Source: Rotaria sordida
Taxonomy: Eukaryota; Rotifera; Eurotatoria; Philodinida; Philodinidae
Direction of reading: 5' to 3'
DNA: 64,000 nucleotides
Assembly: GCA_905250125.1 (NCBI GenBank)
Contig: CAJNOL010001272.1
Coordinates: 1 to 64,000, forward strand
Below the pieces are notes generated by a model. That model ran no database searches. It saw only the letters and a list, made by a program, of their open reading frames with translations, and had not been told where the DNA came from. Of this stretch, positions 1 through 11,642 are shown piece by piece. A program made the translations under genes and the position numbers. Numbering within the stretch: the first letter of the stretch is position 1; each line of letters starts with the position of its first letter.

Positions 1-605
1 AATTAACTATCGCAAACTAAATACATCCCTTCTATCGTACACCTCACTGCTATTGAAATTTCTTCAGAGTAGTGTTCAATGCAGCTCTGGACGATGATTC
101 CGACATTGAGTTTTAGTGATTTTCTGGCTGAAAACGAAAGAAGATAGTCATTGAATGCCTGTAACTATGATCCGACAAATTCTGAAGTTTACAGGCGTAC
201 GCAATTTATCATGATATTGTTTTTATTTTAATTCCCTATGACAAATCGAAGTAGAGTATTTCATTTTTGATCTTGATCATAGATTGATTGTCAACTATCA
301 AATAAAAATAATATATTTTCGACTGTTTTCACTATCAACTTTGAAGGATGTAACTCTAATTTTAATTTTTGTTTTTGTTTTAAGAGATTTCTCTTCATGC
401 TCAACTTACATTGTATTCAGAAAAGAATAGTATGTTTATTCTTTTTAAGATTAGTGTATTTCAACCGAAACATATGTGGTTCAAGTCTTGTATGACCAAA
501 AAAGACCATAGTTAAGTAAAGTTCGATAAATAAATACATATTGTTTCTATTTAAATGAAGCAGAGATAAACCATTTTTTTTATTCTAATAAAATAAACAT
601 ATCAA

Positions 606-920
606 TGTTTGCATCTTAAAGCTACGTTCCTGATGTATTTCTAATACAAAATTATATTTATCTACCTTTTCTGTCCTGATGAATTTTTTCAATCATTGCA
701 TCAATTGTAATATAATTACTGGTACGATCAACATCAGCTCTAGAAAAATTTTTCTATTTTCTTTTTCTATTAGGTTCAATGGACAACAATTGGATATTGT
801 TCAGGATTCGTTTGTTCATTAACTTCATGTATTAAATGAAATAATGCATGTGAATCATTTGGAATATTCATATCTTTCCATTATTGTATAATGATATTGA
901 ATAATAAAACGAGATTCATT
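606..920 (-). pseudogene. decayed protein tyrosine phosphatase fragment
   Basis: Read on the minus strand, pieces of a classical PTP catalytic domain can be followed in order: SRFIIQYHYT, then WKDMNIPNDSHALFHLIHEV and PIVVH, then DRTSNYITIDAMIEKIHQDR, then VDKYNFVLEIHQERSFKMQT. In the family these correspond to the WPD-loop strand, the strand leading into the HCSAG signature, the helix after the signature, and the QR..MVQT segment. The pieces lie in different frames: at least one base shift sits before WKDM and another before VDKYN. The HCSAGxGRT loop itself is not intact (VVH is followed by a stop, and the next piece resumes near RT). A TGA also lies upstream of the first piece. I read this as a non-functional remnant next to, and divergent from, the CPVL gene. 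A short unrecognised intron could explain part of the damage, but not all of it. Confidence 0.55.
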
Positions 921-1041
921 TATTCAATTTAATGATAATGCAACATCATTTGTTAACGATGATGATGTTAAAATATTGGTTATCTTATATAAATAGAAAG
1001 AATAAGAGTTTTTTTTTTGAGGTTTATCATTATAGATAATA

Positions 1042-4000
1042 ATGATGTTGCATAAAATTTTTATTATTTTACTCTTAATAGTTCTTTTTAATGGTAATAT
1101 TCAAGGACAATTTCGTCGATTATCATATCCAAATGGAAAACATAGTATTGTTAAATCTAATGATGATCCTGGTGAACCTCTATTTCTTACACCTTATATT
1201 GAACAAGGTAAAATTGAAGAAGCAAGGCGGTTAAGGTAAAAAAAAAATCTTAGTTTTTTTTTGTTTATTTACTTCCATGCAATTGATTTATTTAGTTCGG
1301 TGGAATTACCACCTTTTAAACGTCAATCATTTTCTGGTTATTTAACTGTTAATAAAGAATTTAATTCTAATATGTTCTTCTGGTTTTTTCCTGCGCAAAA
1401 TGATAATATCAATGCTCCTGTTCTTCTTTGGCTTCAGGGTGGACCAGGTGAAACATCACTCTATGGTTTATTTAATGAACATGGTCCCATTCAAATTAAT
1501 ACTGATGAAAGTTTATCTGAACGTTCTATTACATGGAATTCATTATATAATCTTTTATATATTGATAATCCAGTTGGTACTGGTTATAGTTTTACATCAA
1601 ATGATCAAGGTTATGCTCGTTCAGAAGATGATGTTGCACGTGATCTTTATTCAGCATTAACACAATTTTTTCAAATATATACTGATTATGTATCAAATTC
1701 GTTTTATATTACTGGTGAAAGCTATGCCGGAAAATATGTGCCATCAATAGGATATAAAATTCATATTGAAAATCAAAATCCACAAGTTAAAGTTAAAATT
1801 AATTTAGTTGGACTTGCAATGGGAAATGGATGGATAGATCCTTATAGACAATATGTTTATGGACCATTACTTTATCAGGTATTTTTTTTTTACATAGAAC
1901 AAATTGGTTTAGAGAAATTTTTCGGACAGAGATCTGTCTAATAAGATCTTTAATAAGCTTTTCTAATAGGAATTCGAAAATACTTAAGCTAATCAAAAGT
2001 AGTTGCGGAGTTATATCAATTTCTTATAGAATGCTTGAAGAAAATTTTCTTTTTTTATTAGGTGATAGAGAAAACAATGCTCTATTTTTCTGTGCTATTT
2101 GATCATTCTTCAACTAATATCATCAAAATAAAATAGAAGATAAGAATTGTTTTTATTTCAAACTCTACTAACGGATAAGACAGATTAAATGTTTCAACTA
2201 CTTAATATGTTGCATTAAAAAACAAAATATAGCAGAAGATACAGCGTGAAAACCTCAATAATTTTCAAAGTAAAGTTTATTTTAATTGTGTACTTCTTGT
2301 TTTGAAAAAAAAGCAAAGTTCTGTGCGATCAATTTTCCCCGCCTCGAAAAATCATTTTTGTCTACACGAAGAGAAATTCCTTTTTTTTAAATTCATATAT
2401 AAAATAAACTGTTCTTTAGAAATTGTAGAGCTTTACATGCTGCATCTTCTGCTATATTCTGTTTTTAATGCAACGTATTAAGTGATGGAAACATTTAATC
2501 TGCCTCACCCCCGTTAGTGGAGTTTGAAACAAAGAACAGTTCTTATCTTCTATTTTATTTTGATGATATTAGTTGAAGAGTGATCAAATAGCACAGAAAA
2601 ATAAAGCATCGTTTTCGCTATCATCTAATAAAAAAAGAAAATTTCTTCAAGCATTCTATAAGAAATTGATATAATTCCGTAACTACCTTTGGTATACCCC
2701 AAGTAGCTTCAAAGATACAGAATATTATTCCTCTATTATTTCTATTCGATGACTAATATATCTTAGGTTGCCCATATCAAAGTTCCTCATTACAAGACTT
2801 TTGAATCCGGATAAAATCAGTCTAAAATTTTAGACCCGAGATAAATCGGATTCGACCCTACTCGATGATCTGTCGATGTCTAGATCTTTTATCAAAGAGA
2901 AAAGAATACTTGGAAAGAAAAGAAAAACATATCGTTCGATATTCAGAGAATATTCTATTAAATATTGATTGCTTTAGGATCGTAATTTGATAAATAAAAT
3001 TTCTAACGCAATTTCTATTCAATCAAAATGTGAGACAGTATAAAGAAGAATTATTCTCGCATCTGTTAAAATAGTGTCCAAAAATGTTTGCATACATTTT
3101 ATTTGGCATATTTCTCAGCATGGAAAACGTATAAAAATTTAAAATTAAAAAAAAAGTGCATTGTGATGATTTGTCCTATACTGAAAATGAACATTTACAT
3201 ATTGGTGCTACTTCCAACTATATGGAGCATAATAAAAAGTCTTTGGAAAACTTTTTTTGCTTTATAACACGGGTTTGTTCATACAGCTTTTTAAAAAAAT
3301 TTTAATATTTTTATACATTTTCCATGCTGAGAAATATATCAAATAAAAGGTGTGCAAATATTTTAGGATATTCGGTACTATAGACTCCTTCTCTCAGTCT
3401 TTATCACAGGCACTCTTGTCTGTTACAGTTTATGATGAAGAAGAGGTAGGTCAGGTTCTGAGATATCTGTCATTACACACGATGACACATTATATAATAT
3501 TCATTGGCAAAGCACAGTAGTTTATAAACACTGTTAAAAACTTCTCATTTATCATAAAATCAGTTTCATCATATTTTGCATTATAATTCCATAAGAATTG
3601 CATTAACAATTTTTTTAATCGAATAATTTCTTTTAATAAAACTTCTTTTTTGTTAATTCAAGATTGGTTTAATTGATAGTGAACAATTATTTTATGTTAA
3701 TCTTCAATCAGATTTAGTTCGTTATGCTATTAGTCAAAAACGTTTTTCTGATGCATCTAAAATATCAGATTCTCTTTTTTATGGTGATTTAAATAATACA
3801 TCTTATTTAACAAATGTAACAGGTTTAAGAGCCTATTATAACTATTTACAAACAGATGTTACTCCTAATATGAATAATTATATTAAATTTATAACTAATG
3901 TTGATCGTCGTCGACAAATTCACGTTGGAAATTTAACATTTCATGATGATGATCAAGTTGCAATAAATCTTGGAAATGATATTTTTCAAAGTATACCATC

Positions 4001-4316
4001 CCAACAATTAACAATATTATTTGATAATTATAAAATTCTTATTTATAATGGTTTATTAGATATAATTTGTGCAGAAAGTTTAACATTAAATTGGATTTCT
4101 GATTTACAATGGTCACATTCAAATGAATATAAGAATGCTATTCGTCAAATATGGAAAGTTAATTCAACAGATGATCAAATAGCTGGCTATATTAAAATAG
4201 TTAACAAATTTATGTTAGCTTCGATTCGAAATGCTGGACATAGAGTACCAATTGGTCAACCACGTGCTATGTTTGATTTATTAAAACGTTTTATTGAACT
4301 TACTTTTATTAATTGA
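1042..4316 (+). CDS. CPVL: serine carboxypeptidase (S10), CPVL-like
   Basis: Three exons, 1042-1235, 1296-1878 and 3663-4316, join in frame (phases 2 and 0) to 476 residues, a normal length for the family. Residues 1-22 form a signal peptide (LLLIVLFNG core), so the enzyme should enter the secretory or lysosomal route. Motifs in order are the oxyanion-hole strand WLQGGPGE, the nucleophile motif GESYAGKYVP, the catalytic Asp in YNGLLDII and the catalytic His in AGHRVPIGQP. The segment YQ|IGLIDSEQ across the second splice and the stretch HVGNLTFHDDD match the vitellogenic-like branch. The first intron is 60 bp, whereas the second is 1784 bp and carries two inverted-repeat insertions. The start is the first ATG of an ATGATG pair just ahead of the signal peptide. 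Function as a carboxypeptidase is inferred from the complete catalytic triad. Confidence 0.93.
1993..2689. repeat. foldback element in CPVL intron 2
   Basis: About 255 bp at 1993-2249 recurs as an imperfect reverse complement at 2438-2689, around a unique centre of about 190 bp. For example AGTTATATCAATTTCTTATA (2009) pairs with the complement of TATAAGAAATTGATATAATT (2658). No coding capacity is seen. It looks like a non-autonomous inverted-repeat (MITE/foldback) insertion. I could not define a target duplication. Confidence 0.75.
3073..3372. repeat. second foldback element in CPVL intron 2
   Basis: Arms at 3073-3145 and 3298-3372 are imperfect reverse complements; the core TATTTCTCAGCATGGAAAA recurs inverted at about 3317-3337. 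The loop is about 150 bp of non-coding sequence. This is probably a short MITE. Confidence 0.65.
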
Positions 4317-5726
4317 AAATAATGTTTTTTCATAATTACATAAATTCTGTTTATCAATACAAGGTATTTTATATCAATCATAAGTTACTCAGATAGAATA
4401 TAACGACACGTAAACTGTATGAAAACCATGAAAAACGGTGAGCGTTAGGATGACCATTTACAATGACGATTAATGTACCACTCGAAATGACTGACACTGT
4501 TTGCTGTTATTGAGTCTTAATTCGTCTATTAAACAAAACTTCTTGTTTACATATTACAAAATACATGAAAGCGTGTATATTATAGCATTTCTATTAGATA
4601 TATTTAAGAGGTTGATATATTTATCGAAATCACAACAGTTGCTATTTGAATATCCGGAAATGAAAAAAACGGATACCGCAGTAACACCATGTCATATGTC
4701 TTCTATCATTTAAAACCGTCACGAATCATTTTGTGCGTAAGACGTGGACGAAATTCTGCACTGAAAAAGTGCTGTTTTTTGCTCTTAAAGTTGAAATATC
4801 TCAGAACTGATACGAAGAAATATGCTGAAACTTTTGATATTTACTAGTAGCAGTATACCCAATCTATCCTGAAAGCTTCGTGAAGGTTCCATATAAAATG
4901 TAAACTTATATAACTTCCTAGAAAAGGTTTCAATTCCTAATGCTGTAAAAGTATGTGAAAGGTCTCTATTAGATCTATCAAAATACATCATCGTTTGCTC
5001 ATGATAGCTTCTTAACCAAATATTATAAAAGAGAAAAGTTTGTCCCAGAACTTTTATCCAGCACTGTAATTGCAACAAGATTCACTTATGCCATCAATCT
5101 CTACAATTAAAGAATAAGCAAGAAAAAGAGCTCTGTTTGAATATGCGAATCCACGTTCAACTTAGAGAAGAGTTTGTTAGTTTCTTGCTTCTGTGGAATT
5201 CATATATATTTTCGAAGAAAATAACGAATGTAAGTTTTAAATCAAATTATTGCAGAACTTAGCAACTGAGCTCGAAAGAAGGATGAGTGTGAATGGAAAC
5301 TTTTTCTTCTATTGATATTTTTTGTTGTATTTGTCTGTAAAATAACGAATGATATGCAAAAGGCAAAAAATAATCAGTACAATCAGTTTATCTTTTCCTA
5401 TAACTGAAGTAACAACAAGAACGAGCTTAAGGGGACTCCCTCCCTTTCCCGACTCAAAATTTTCACATTTTTCGTTTTGCATTTTTTGTGATTAGTATCT
5501 AGATTTAAATGCCCTCTATCCATTGAGCACACTTTCAGAACTGAAAACCCACATCTTATATATAAGAAACTCGAAAAAAATCACCAAATATGCTGGAAAA
5601 AACCAAAAAACACAAATTTCTTTGCGCTTTTCTCAAAATCAGTTTTTTCAGCAAAAATATAAAGTTTTCCCCCCTCGCACTCCAACCAATCGAGCTCAAA
5701 TTTTTACTGTGAATACTTTAAACAAA
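4317..5726. other. gene-free spacer with a possible Tc1/mariner end
   Basis: I see no gene. Read on the minus strand from about 5072, the sequence TACAGTGCTGGATAAAAGTT followed by CTGGGACAAAC resembles Tc1/mariner-type terminal repeats. No transposase or clear partner end is visible, so it would be a relic. Confidence 0.35.
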
Positions 5727-6022
5727 TTGGGTGTGGGTGTGGATATCGATGTGTTTCAACACCCAAACCCATATCTACACCCACACGCACTCTCACACCC
5801 ACACGCCTATACACACCAACATTCACACATCTATACACACCCACACCCCACACCCACCCTTCATACCCCACCTACACCTAGATACCAACGCTCACATCAT
5901 CCCACACACCTAGACTTACACTCACACTCACACTCCACACCTACACCCCACCTACACCGAGATACCGACGCTCACACCATCCCACACACCCAAACTCACA
6001 CTCACACCCTCACTCTGATTAC
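5727..6022. repeat. telomere-like TGTGGG/CCCACA array, G-strand then C-strand
   Basis: A short G-rich run (TGGGTGTGGGTGTGG) at 5728 is followed after about 20 bp by some 270 bp of degenerate CACACCC units, including interspersed CACTCACACC variants. It reads open in two frames as His/Pro/Thr-rich peptides, but only because the repeat lacks stops. Confidence 0.85.
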
Positions 6023-6093
6023 CGACAAACAACAATGAAGAACAGAACAATAGGGAGGCTTAATGGAAAAAACCTTCAAATTGTTTGCATATA

Positions 6094-7547
6094 GAGGTGT
6101 TAGCCGCCGATTTTTCGCCGCCGCTGAATAGAACGTCTCGGCGGGGACTTTTCTGCCGCCGCCGACCGAGTGAAAGGTCACAGTTCAAGCTTCTTCTTTT
6201 TCTAAATTATCACTTGTTGATAATCATCAGTAACATCTCAAGTTTGATCTATATGACAATCAGAGATTGCTGAAACCAATAGAACTTTTAAAAAAACAGG
6301 AATTAGTGTTTTTTTGGACTACATATGGTCTGAAAATTGAGCTGATAAGCAAATATGCCTCCTTGTGATTTTGTGACGCTACCATATTTATTAGGTTCTC
6401 ATTTGCCTTGTTCCTTCATACACAATAGATTCATCGCTATTATTTTCTCCGTTTCGTGATTGTGGGCTTGTTTAGTATGCAGTGTCGACTAATTGTCTAG
6501 TTTGAGTTCGACTATAAATGAAACTAACATTGCGATTCGAATTCCAATCGACACTCTCCTGCCAGTTTAGGAAAAAAAGAAAAATATTTAGTGTGAATTT
6601 GGATTCGAATAATCAATAAAAACGAATCTTGCTCTTTTTCTCAACTCACAGAAAAGTATTGATTTGAATTTGAACTCAAATTCTAATTTCAATGTTAGTT
6701 TCACTTATGATCCAACTCGAGCTATCATAGGAATGGCACATTATCTTTATTTTACTTTGAAAAAGTAAAGTAAAATACTATAGTTTGAATGTGGAAAATA
6801 AAGTGAGATAAAGCTAACTAAATAATATTTTTCATGTATTCATAAAGAATCGACATTTTTCGGCTTTACTTATTTCTTTCAGACTAATTTTAAGACGAAA
6901 CGATATTGAATATACTTTGATACGTTCTAAGATTATGTATACATGATCTTGAACTAAGAATTTGCCAAAAAATTTAAAACATACAACTTCATTTTGTTCA
7001 CTTTACTTTATTTTACTTTTTGGGTAAAGTATATTTACTTTACTTTACTTTTTGGGTAAAGTATATTCACTTTACTTTATCCGGTAACGTAAAGTTCTAA
7101 TACATTAGTTTATTTGGCAAAAGTAAAGATAAAGTGCCAGCTCTAAGCTATCATGTTTGAATTTAATTTGTATTTTAGATAGATAGTCATATTATTGCCA
7201 TTTTGGCTTATATCATGAGTTATTGTTGTGTGGTTTGAAGTTATTTTATGACGGAACAGTGTGAATTTTTTGAATTAATAGAAATAAAGTTACATCTAGT
7301 GGAAAAATTTTTGCATAAAAAGACATGAGCGTGTTAAGAGAAAAACAGCGTTATAATTCTGTGAGAACAGAACGTCTAATGTTTGTCTTAACGGTAGCGA
7401 CTTACGAAAGACTCTGTAAAATAACATAGAAAAAATTTCGTCGTCGCCGCCGAAAACGACCTCCTCGGCGAGAGCTCCCCGTCGCCGCCGTCGATGCCTT
7501 AAAACTTTTTCGCCGCCGCCGCCGATCAAATGATCGGCTACCACCTC
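6094..7547. mobile_element. inverted-repeat element with GCC-rich subterminal repeats
   Basis: The ends are GAGGTGTTAGCCG (left) and CGGCTACCACCTC (right), a near-perfect inverted pair next to TA on both sides. Just inside each end lie blocks of CGCCGCCGC (6117-6165 and 7440-7525), very unlike the AT-rich surroundings. No transposase is visible, so it would be a non-autonomous element. A separate smaller element (6729-7145) sits inside it. Confidence 0.6.
6729..7145. mobile_element. hAT-like MITE with 8-9 bp target duplication
   Basis: The element is flanked by AGCTATCAT at 6720-6728 and again at 7146-7154. Its ends are inverted: AGGAATGGCACATTATCTTT on the left and AAAGATAAAGTGCCAGCTCTA on the right. 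The interior is rich in the subterminal motif TTTACTTTACTTT and its complement. It is 417 bp, without coding capacity, and inserted within the GCC-rich element. Confidence 0.75.
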
Positions 7548-7721
7548 TATTTGCATATATAGACAAAAAATGAGTAAAAAAAAGAGGAAGGAAGAACAGA
7601 AACAATATGTCGATGATTTTTCCTATAAAAGTAGAGACAATTGTGCAATTACGACATTATTCGAAGAAAAGGTTGAACAGAGTGCTTATTGCAACTCGCA
7701 GGCCTGATAACGTCGTACACA

Positions 7722-7979
7722 ATGGTAGATATAAAAACCAATGACATGTCTCGGGCAATGACGCAAGATGCCATTTATACTACGAAACAAGCGTTTTCAA
7801 AATACCAAATTCAACAGAACATTGCTACATACATACGGGATCAATTCAACTTAACTTACGGCCCAACATGGCACTGTATTGTGGGGGCAAACTATGGTGC
7901 ACAGACCACGCATGACGTTGGTTGCCACATTTGTTTTACTTATTCAGGACAGACAATCCTTCTATTCAAAAGTGGATGA
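7722..7979 (+). CDS. DYNLL: dynein light chain LC8-type
   Basis: The 85-residue protein matches the LC8 fold along its length. It has the N-terminal helix segment ending in DMS, the second helix around FSKYQIQQNIATYIRDQF, the hallmark YGPTWHCIVG and the C-terminal GQTILLFKSG. LC8 is a homodimeric hub that sits on dynein intermediate chain and binds short linear motifs in many partners. The family length is 89, so this copy is essentially complete. I chose the ATG at 7722 because it gives the family-like N-terminus. It is divergent in the b3 region (HDVGCHICFTYSG). No intron is seen inside the reading frame, and an upstream non-coding exon is possible. Confidence 0.92.
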   Translation: MVDIKTNDMSRAMTQDAIYTTKQAFSKYQIQQNIATYIRDQFNLTYGPTWHCIVGANYGAQTTHDVGCHICFTYSGQTILLFKSG

Positions 7980-8286
7980 GAAAACATTGATTGTGCCGCC
8001 AATACTGCAGCCCGCACCTGCGAAATGATGCTTTGTTTTGTACTTTTTTTCAAGGTTTTCTATCAAAAGCTCCCTTTTATTTATTCAAGATGCTACACGT
8101 GATGTTTTCATTTGCTATGCTTTTTTTTTAAACGCAAACGGCTGCATTTATATTCCTGAAAAAAGAAGGCATGTATCTAACGATTCGCACGCATGAAAAT
8201 CTCAAAAACATCATACTATGATTGTCCACATTTACTAATTCATCGTCAATTCACCTAAATATTGACTTTGTGTTGTTTTTCTAGGA

Positions 8287-8478
8287 AGGATGTTGGTGTG
8301 GGTGTGGATGTGGGTGTGAGTGTGGGTGTGGGTGTGAGTGTGAGTGTGAGTGTGGGTGTGTGTTGGTGTGGGTGTGGGTGCGTGTGGGTGGGTGTGGGTA
8401 GGGGTGTGGGTGTGGGTGTGATGAAAAGAATTACACCCACATCCACACCCACACCCACACTCTCCACACCCACACCCA
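8287..8478. repeat. telomere-like hairpin, G-strand then C-strand
   Basis: About 135 bp of TGTGGG-type units is followed, after the spacer ATGAAAAGAATTA, by about 55 bp of CACCCACA units. The outermost bases are also inverted (GGATGTTGGTGTGGG and CCCACACCCACATCC), so the whole block can fold into one hairpin. Confidence 0.9.
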
Positions 8479-11400
8479 CATCCTCAACTATCTTTTTTTA
8501 AAATACAGGTAAATGTACCAAATTTTATTGATACAAACAAACTTCAAAAGTACTGTTCAAATATGTGAAATTTAACCCAAATACAAAAATTGAATTTCTT
8601 TCTCTATTTCCAAAAAGACTTATAGATGGTATCTGTTCTTAATTGCTTGAATTTTGACGTGATACCATTCAATTCGTTTTTGTGCAAACGTATCAAAATA
8701 CAAGTCTATGTAAAGGCTTTTCAACGATCAGACTATTCAAAAATCCTCATTGCTCAATAACTCATAGGGATTCAAAAAGAAATATTGCATTACGTTTTTT
8801 TTTAAGTTTCAAGAAAGATGTTATTTTTGCATTTCGATTAAGGTTCACATCTTTGAACAGTCATTCTGATGTTTTTTCATATCGGTAAAAACTCATTGTA
8901 TTTACCTATCATTTGAAAAAAAAACATAGTTAATCAAGTCAGATCAAATTGCAAATATATACGAAAAATTTAAGCGGAAGGGACTTTTGGGATGCTCGAT
9001 GGTTTTACCCTTAACTCTTATATCTGGTCTTAACCGCATAATTTCATTCGTAATTCGTTAATTCTAATTGTAATCACTGAATTCTATTTGTAATCGCTTA
9101 ATTCTACTTTTAATTCTTTATTTCTATCCTCACCCATTAGTTATATGTCTTACTTCTTTTTCTTTTTCTAATATATATTTCGATATTTAAATCGTATATC
9201 TATATCTAAACTTCAATATTAAACTAATTTGAGCGCGATGAACACCAAGTGAGATGAAAAAGAAGATATTTTCAAAGTTTAAATTTGTCTACTGAAGAAA
9301 TATTCTATCTAATGAAAAGAGTGAGCAAACTTTTAGCTTAATTTGCTCAAACAATCAATGTCGTAAAAGTGGTAGCGAAGACATCATCATAGAGATTTAT
9401 GAAATTCAAATAGAGATAGCTATCAGTCGTCAGAATCTCTGTTTTTGCTGAGACAATGTAGGCATCTCAAAATTTTAGTGAACAAATTCTATTGGCAATA
9501 TAACCGATGTTTTTCATATTGCTCTCAAATGTAGCTGCGTCTGGCAAAATATAAAATGCCAATCCACTAATGAAGTATGCGAACGTAATAGCAAGATGAA
9601 TGGTACACTGAAAAAAAAAAGTGCCAAACGAAATCCTTGAGGTTTCGTGGGACTTTACTATACTATATAAGTATCCGTGGAGTTATACGAACCCTTTATG
9701 AGGTTTGGTATAATCCAAGGTTTTGTAACAGACTTTAAAGAGTTTCGTCATCATCACTTTCGATTTTGGAACTCATAAGAGGTTTAGTGATAAACTCTTT
9801 TGTGTTTCGTATTCAAGAAGGTTTCGTTATGTACCTAGTGAAGATAACATCTTTATGACACATCGTAAACGAGCAACCTCTCTTGACGTTGTACACTGCA
9901 CAACAAGACGACTAATCATATACTTAAGCGATAATTGCGTAGTTTTACTCCTTTTTCACCGAGTCTCATCAGCAAACGTCTCAACTGAACCTGATAAAGT
10001 TTTTTTTTCATCTACCACTCATTATCTTCTTTAACCAGATTCGTGTGGTTCTGATATCGAACTTGCAGATTATTCAAAAGTCGAATTATTTACTGTTGTC
10101 TTCCCAAGAAGGTTCTCTTTTTTATAAAAATAATTACTTACAACGTTTTATTTTCTGCTAAAACTATTATTTCGTCTTACGCTTCACCAACTATTTGAAA
10201 CTTGATCTTCAGTTGTAGTATTTCTATATTTTGACTACTGTAACTAAAGATGTTGATGAATTTAAAGCGACAGCTCTTCCATATAAGTGTTTCCTTACTT
10301 TCTTTTTATGTTACATTTATTTTTCTATTTAGTACTGGTTGAATTTTTCTGAAATTTAGCTTAACTGTACTTATTCATCATATTAAACTTTCATTATTGT
10401 CTTTCCTATTTTTTTTCTTTAAACAACACACATTGCTAAAATTACATGAACAATCATTTCATGTAAGAGTTTTGTTAATTTTTTTTAATATTACATATAT
10501 TTTTTTTAAATTTAAGATGGATATAATTGTTATTTTTGTTACTATGTAGTATAGGATCTATTTATCGAGTATCTGAAACAATGATTCAATAATTATATAA
10601 CATTTTGTAAACATTCTATATAGAAACAGGATTTTTCCAGTTCATAATATTATTTATATGATGCCTCAATAAAGAAAAAAACATAATCAAATATCCATTG
10701 GTTCGAATAGATCATTAATTGTTGAAGTTATTATACAACGATTCAAAGTCTTTTTTCTAACTGAATATTTTGAAAGTTTTTATTTCTATTGTAATTTGAT
10801 CGTACAATAAATATGTATATCGTCTGTCATACTATTGTGCTTGTCAACTTACAAATATCAATATAAATTATTTTTCTGCCTGATTTTTGAAAATAAGATT
10901 CTACGTTTGAATGTGAAGTTCGGATGTAGGTGAAGATATGAAAAAAATCAAAATAAATCCATACCATTTGCAACAGTAAACAAAACGACGTAAAGCCACT
11001 ATTTTTTGACCATATATTAAGAGAAGCCAAATAATTGGTTAAAGAGTGTGAATGTGGATAAGAGTATGTACCTGGTTTCGATTCATTCAAGATATAGAGC
11101 TGACGCATATAGAATGAAACAGAGCGAAGATAATCAAATTTTTATCGGTATAGCTACTGATGGACCACGTTGTATATCAGAGAAAGAGAACAGAAATTTT
11201 TTCGGAAATCAACTTACAATCATTTTATTGTATAAAAATTTCAACAATCAAGAGGAAGATAACGACAAACAAAGACGCTTCAGGAAAAAAAAGGACTACT
11301 GGAGGTTTATTGAAATGCAGCGAAGTAGTTGAGAAATCTATTTGCTCATGCAAAACATCTATCAAATACAGAACATAATAAACGTATCGTTGGAATAGAT

Positions 11401-11642
11401 GCTGAGCGTAAAGTGTTGAAATAAGGAGTTGATGAACGAGACGAATTTTTTCATGAAGTAATCTGGAAGCGTAGAGTAATGTAGTATTGTCTAAAGAGAA
11501 ATATAACTACAGTTAATAGATTAGGATTTACTCAATTATTAAATTATTGGCATTTTGATATGAATGGATCTACAACGAGATAATGAAAAGTAAAATATAG
11601 AAACGTATTCATTTTACTTACTCTTCATCATTGTTTTCATGA
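8479..11642. other. gene-free spacer
   Basis: AT-rich sequence without a gene I can support. Around 9035-9130 there is a degenerate tandem repeat of about 25 bp (variants of AATTCTATTTGTAATCGCTT). Around 9630-9850 short GAGGTTTCGT-like words recur. It lies downstream of the TRPM gene. Confidence 0.5.

Noticed and set aside
5523-6038. 171-codon open frame rich in His/Pro/Thr
   Set aside because: It runs through the CACCCA array, which lacks stop codons in several frames; composition comes from the repeat, not a gene.
10827-11378. Overlapping open frames on both strands downstream of TRPM
   Set aside because: No similarity I recognise, no coherent splice structure, mutually overlapping.
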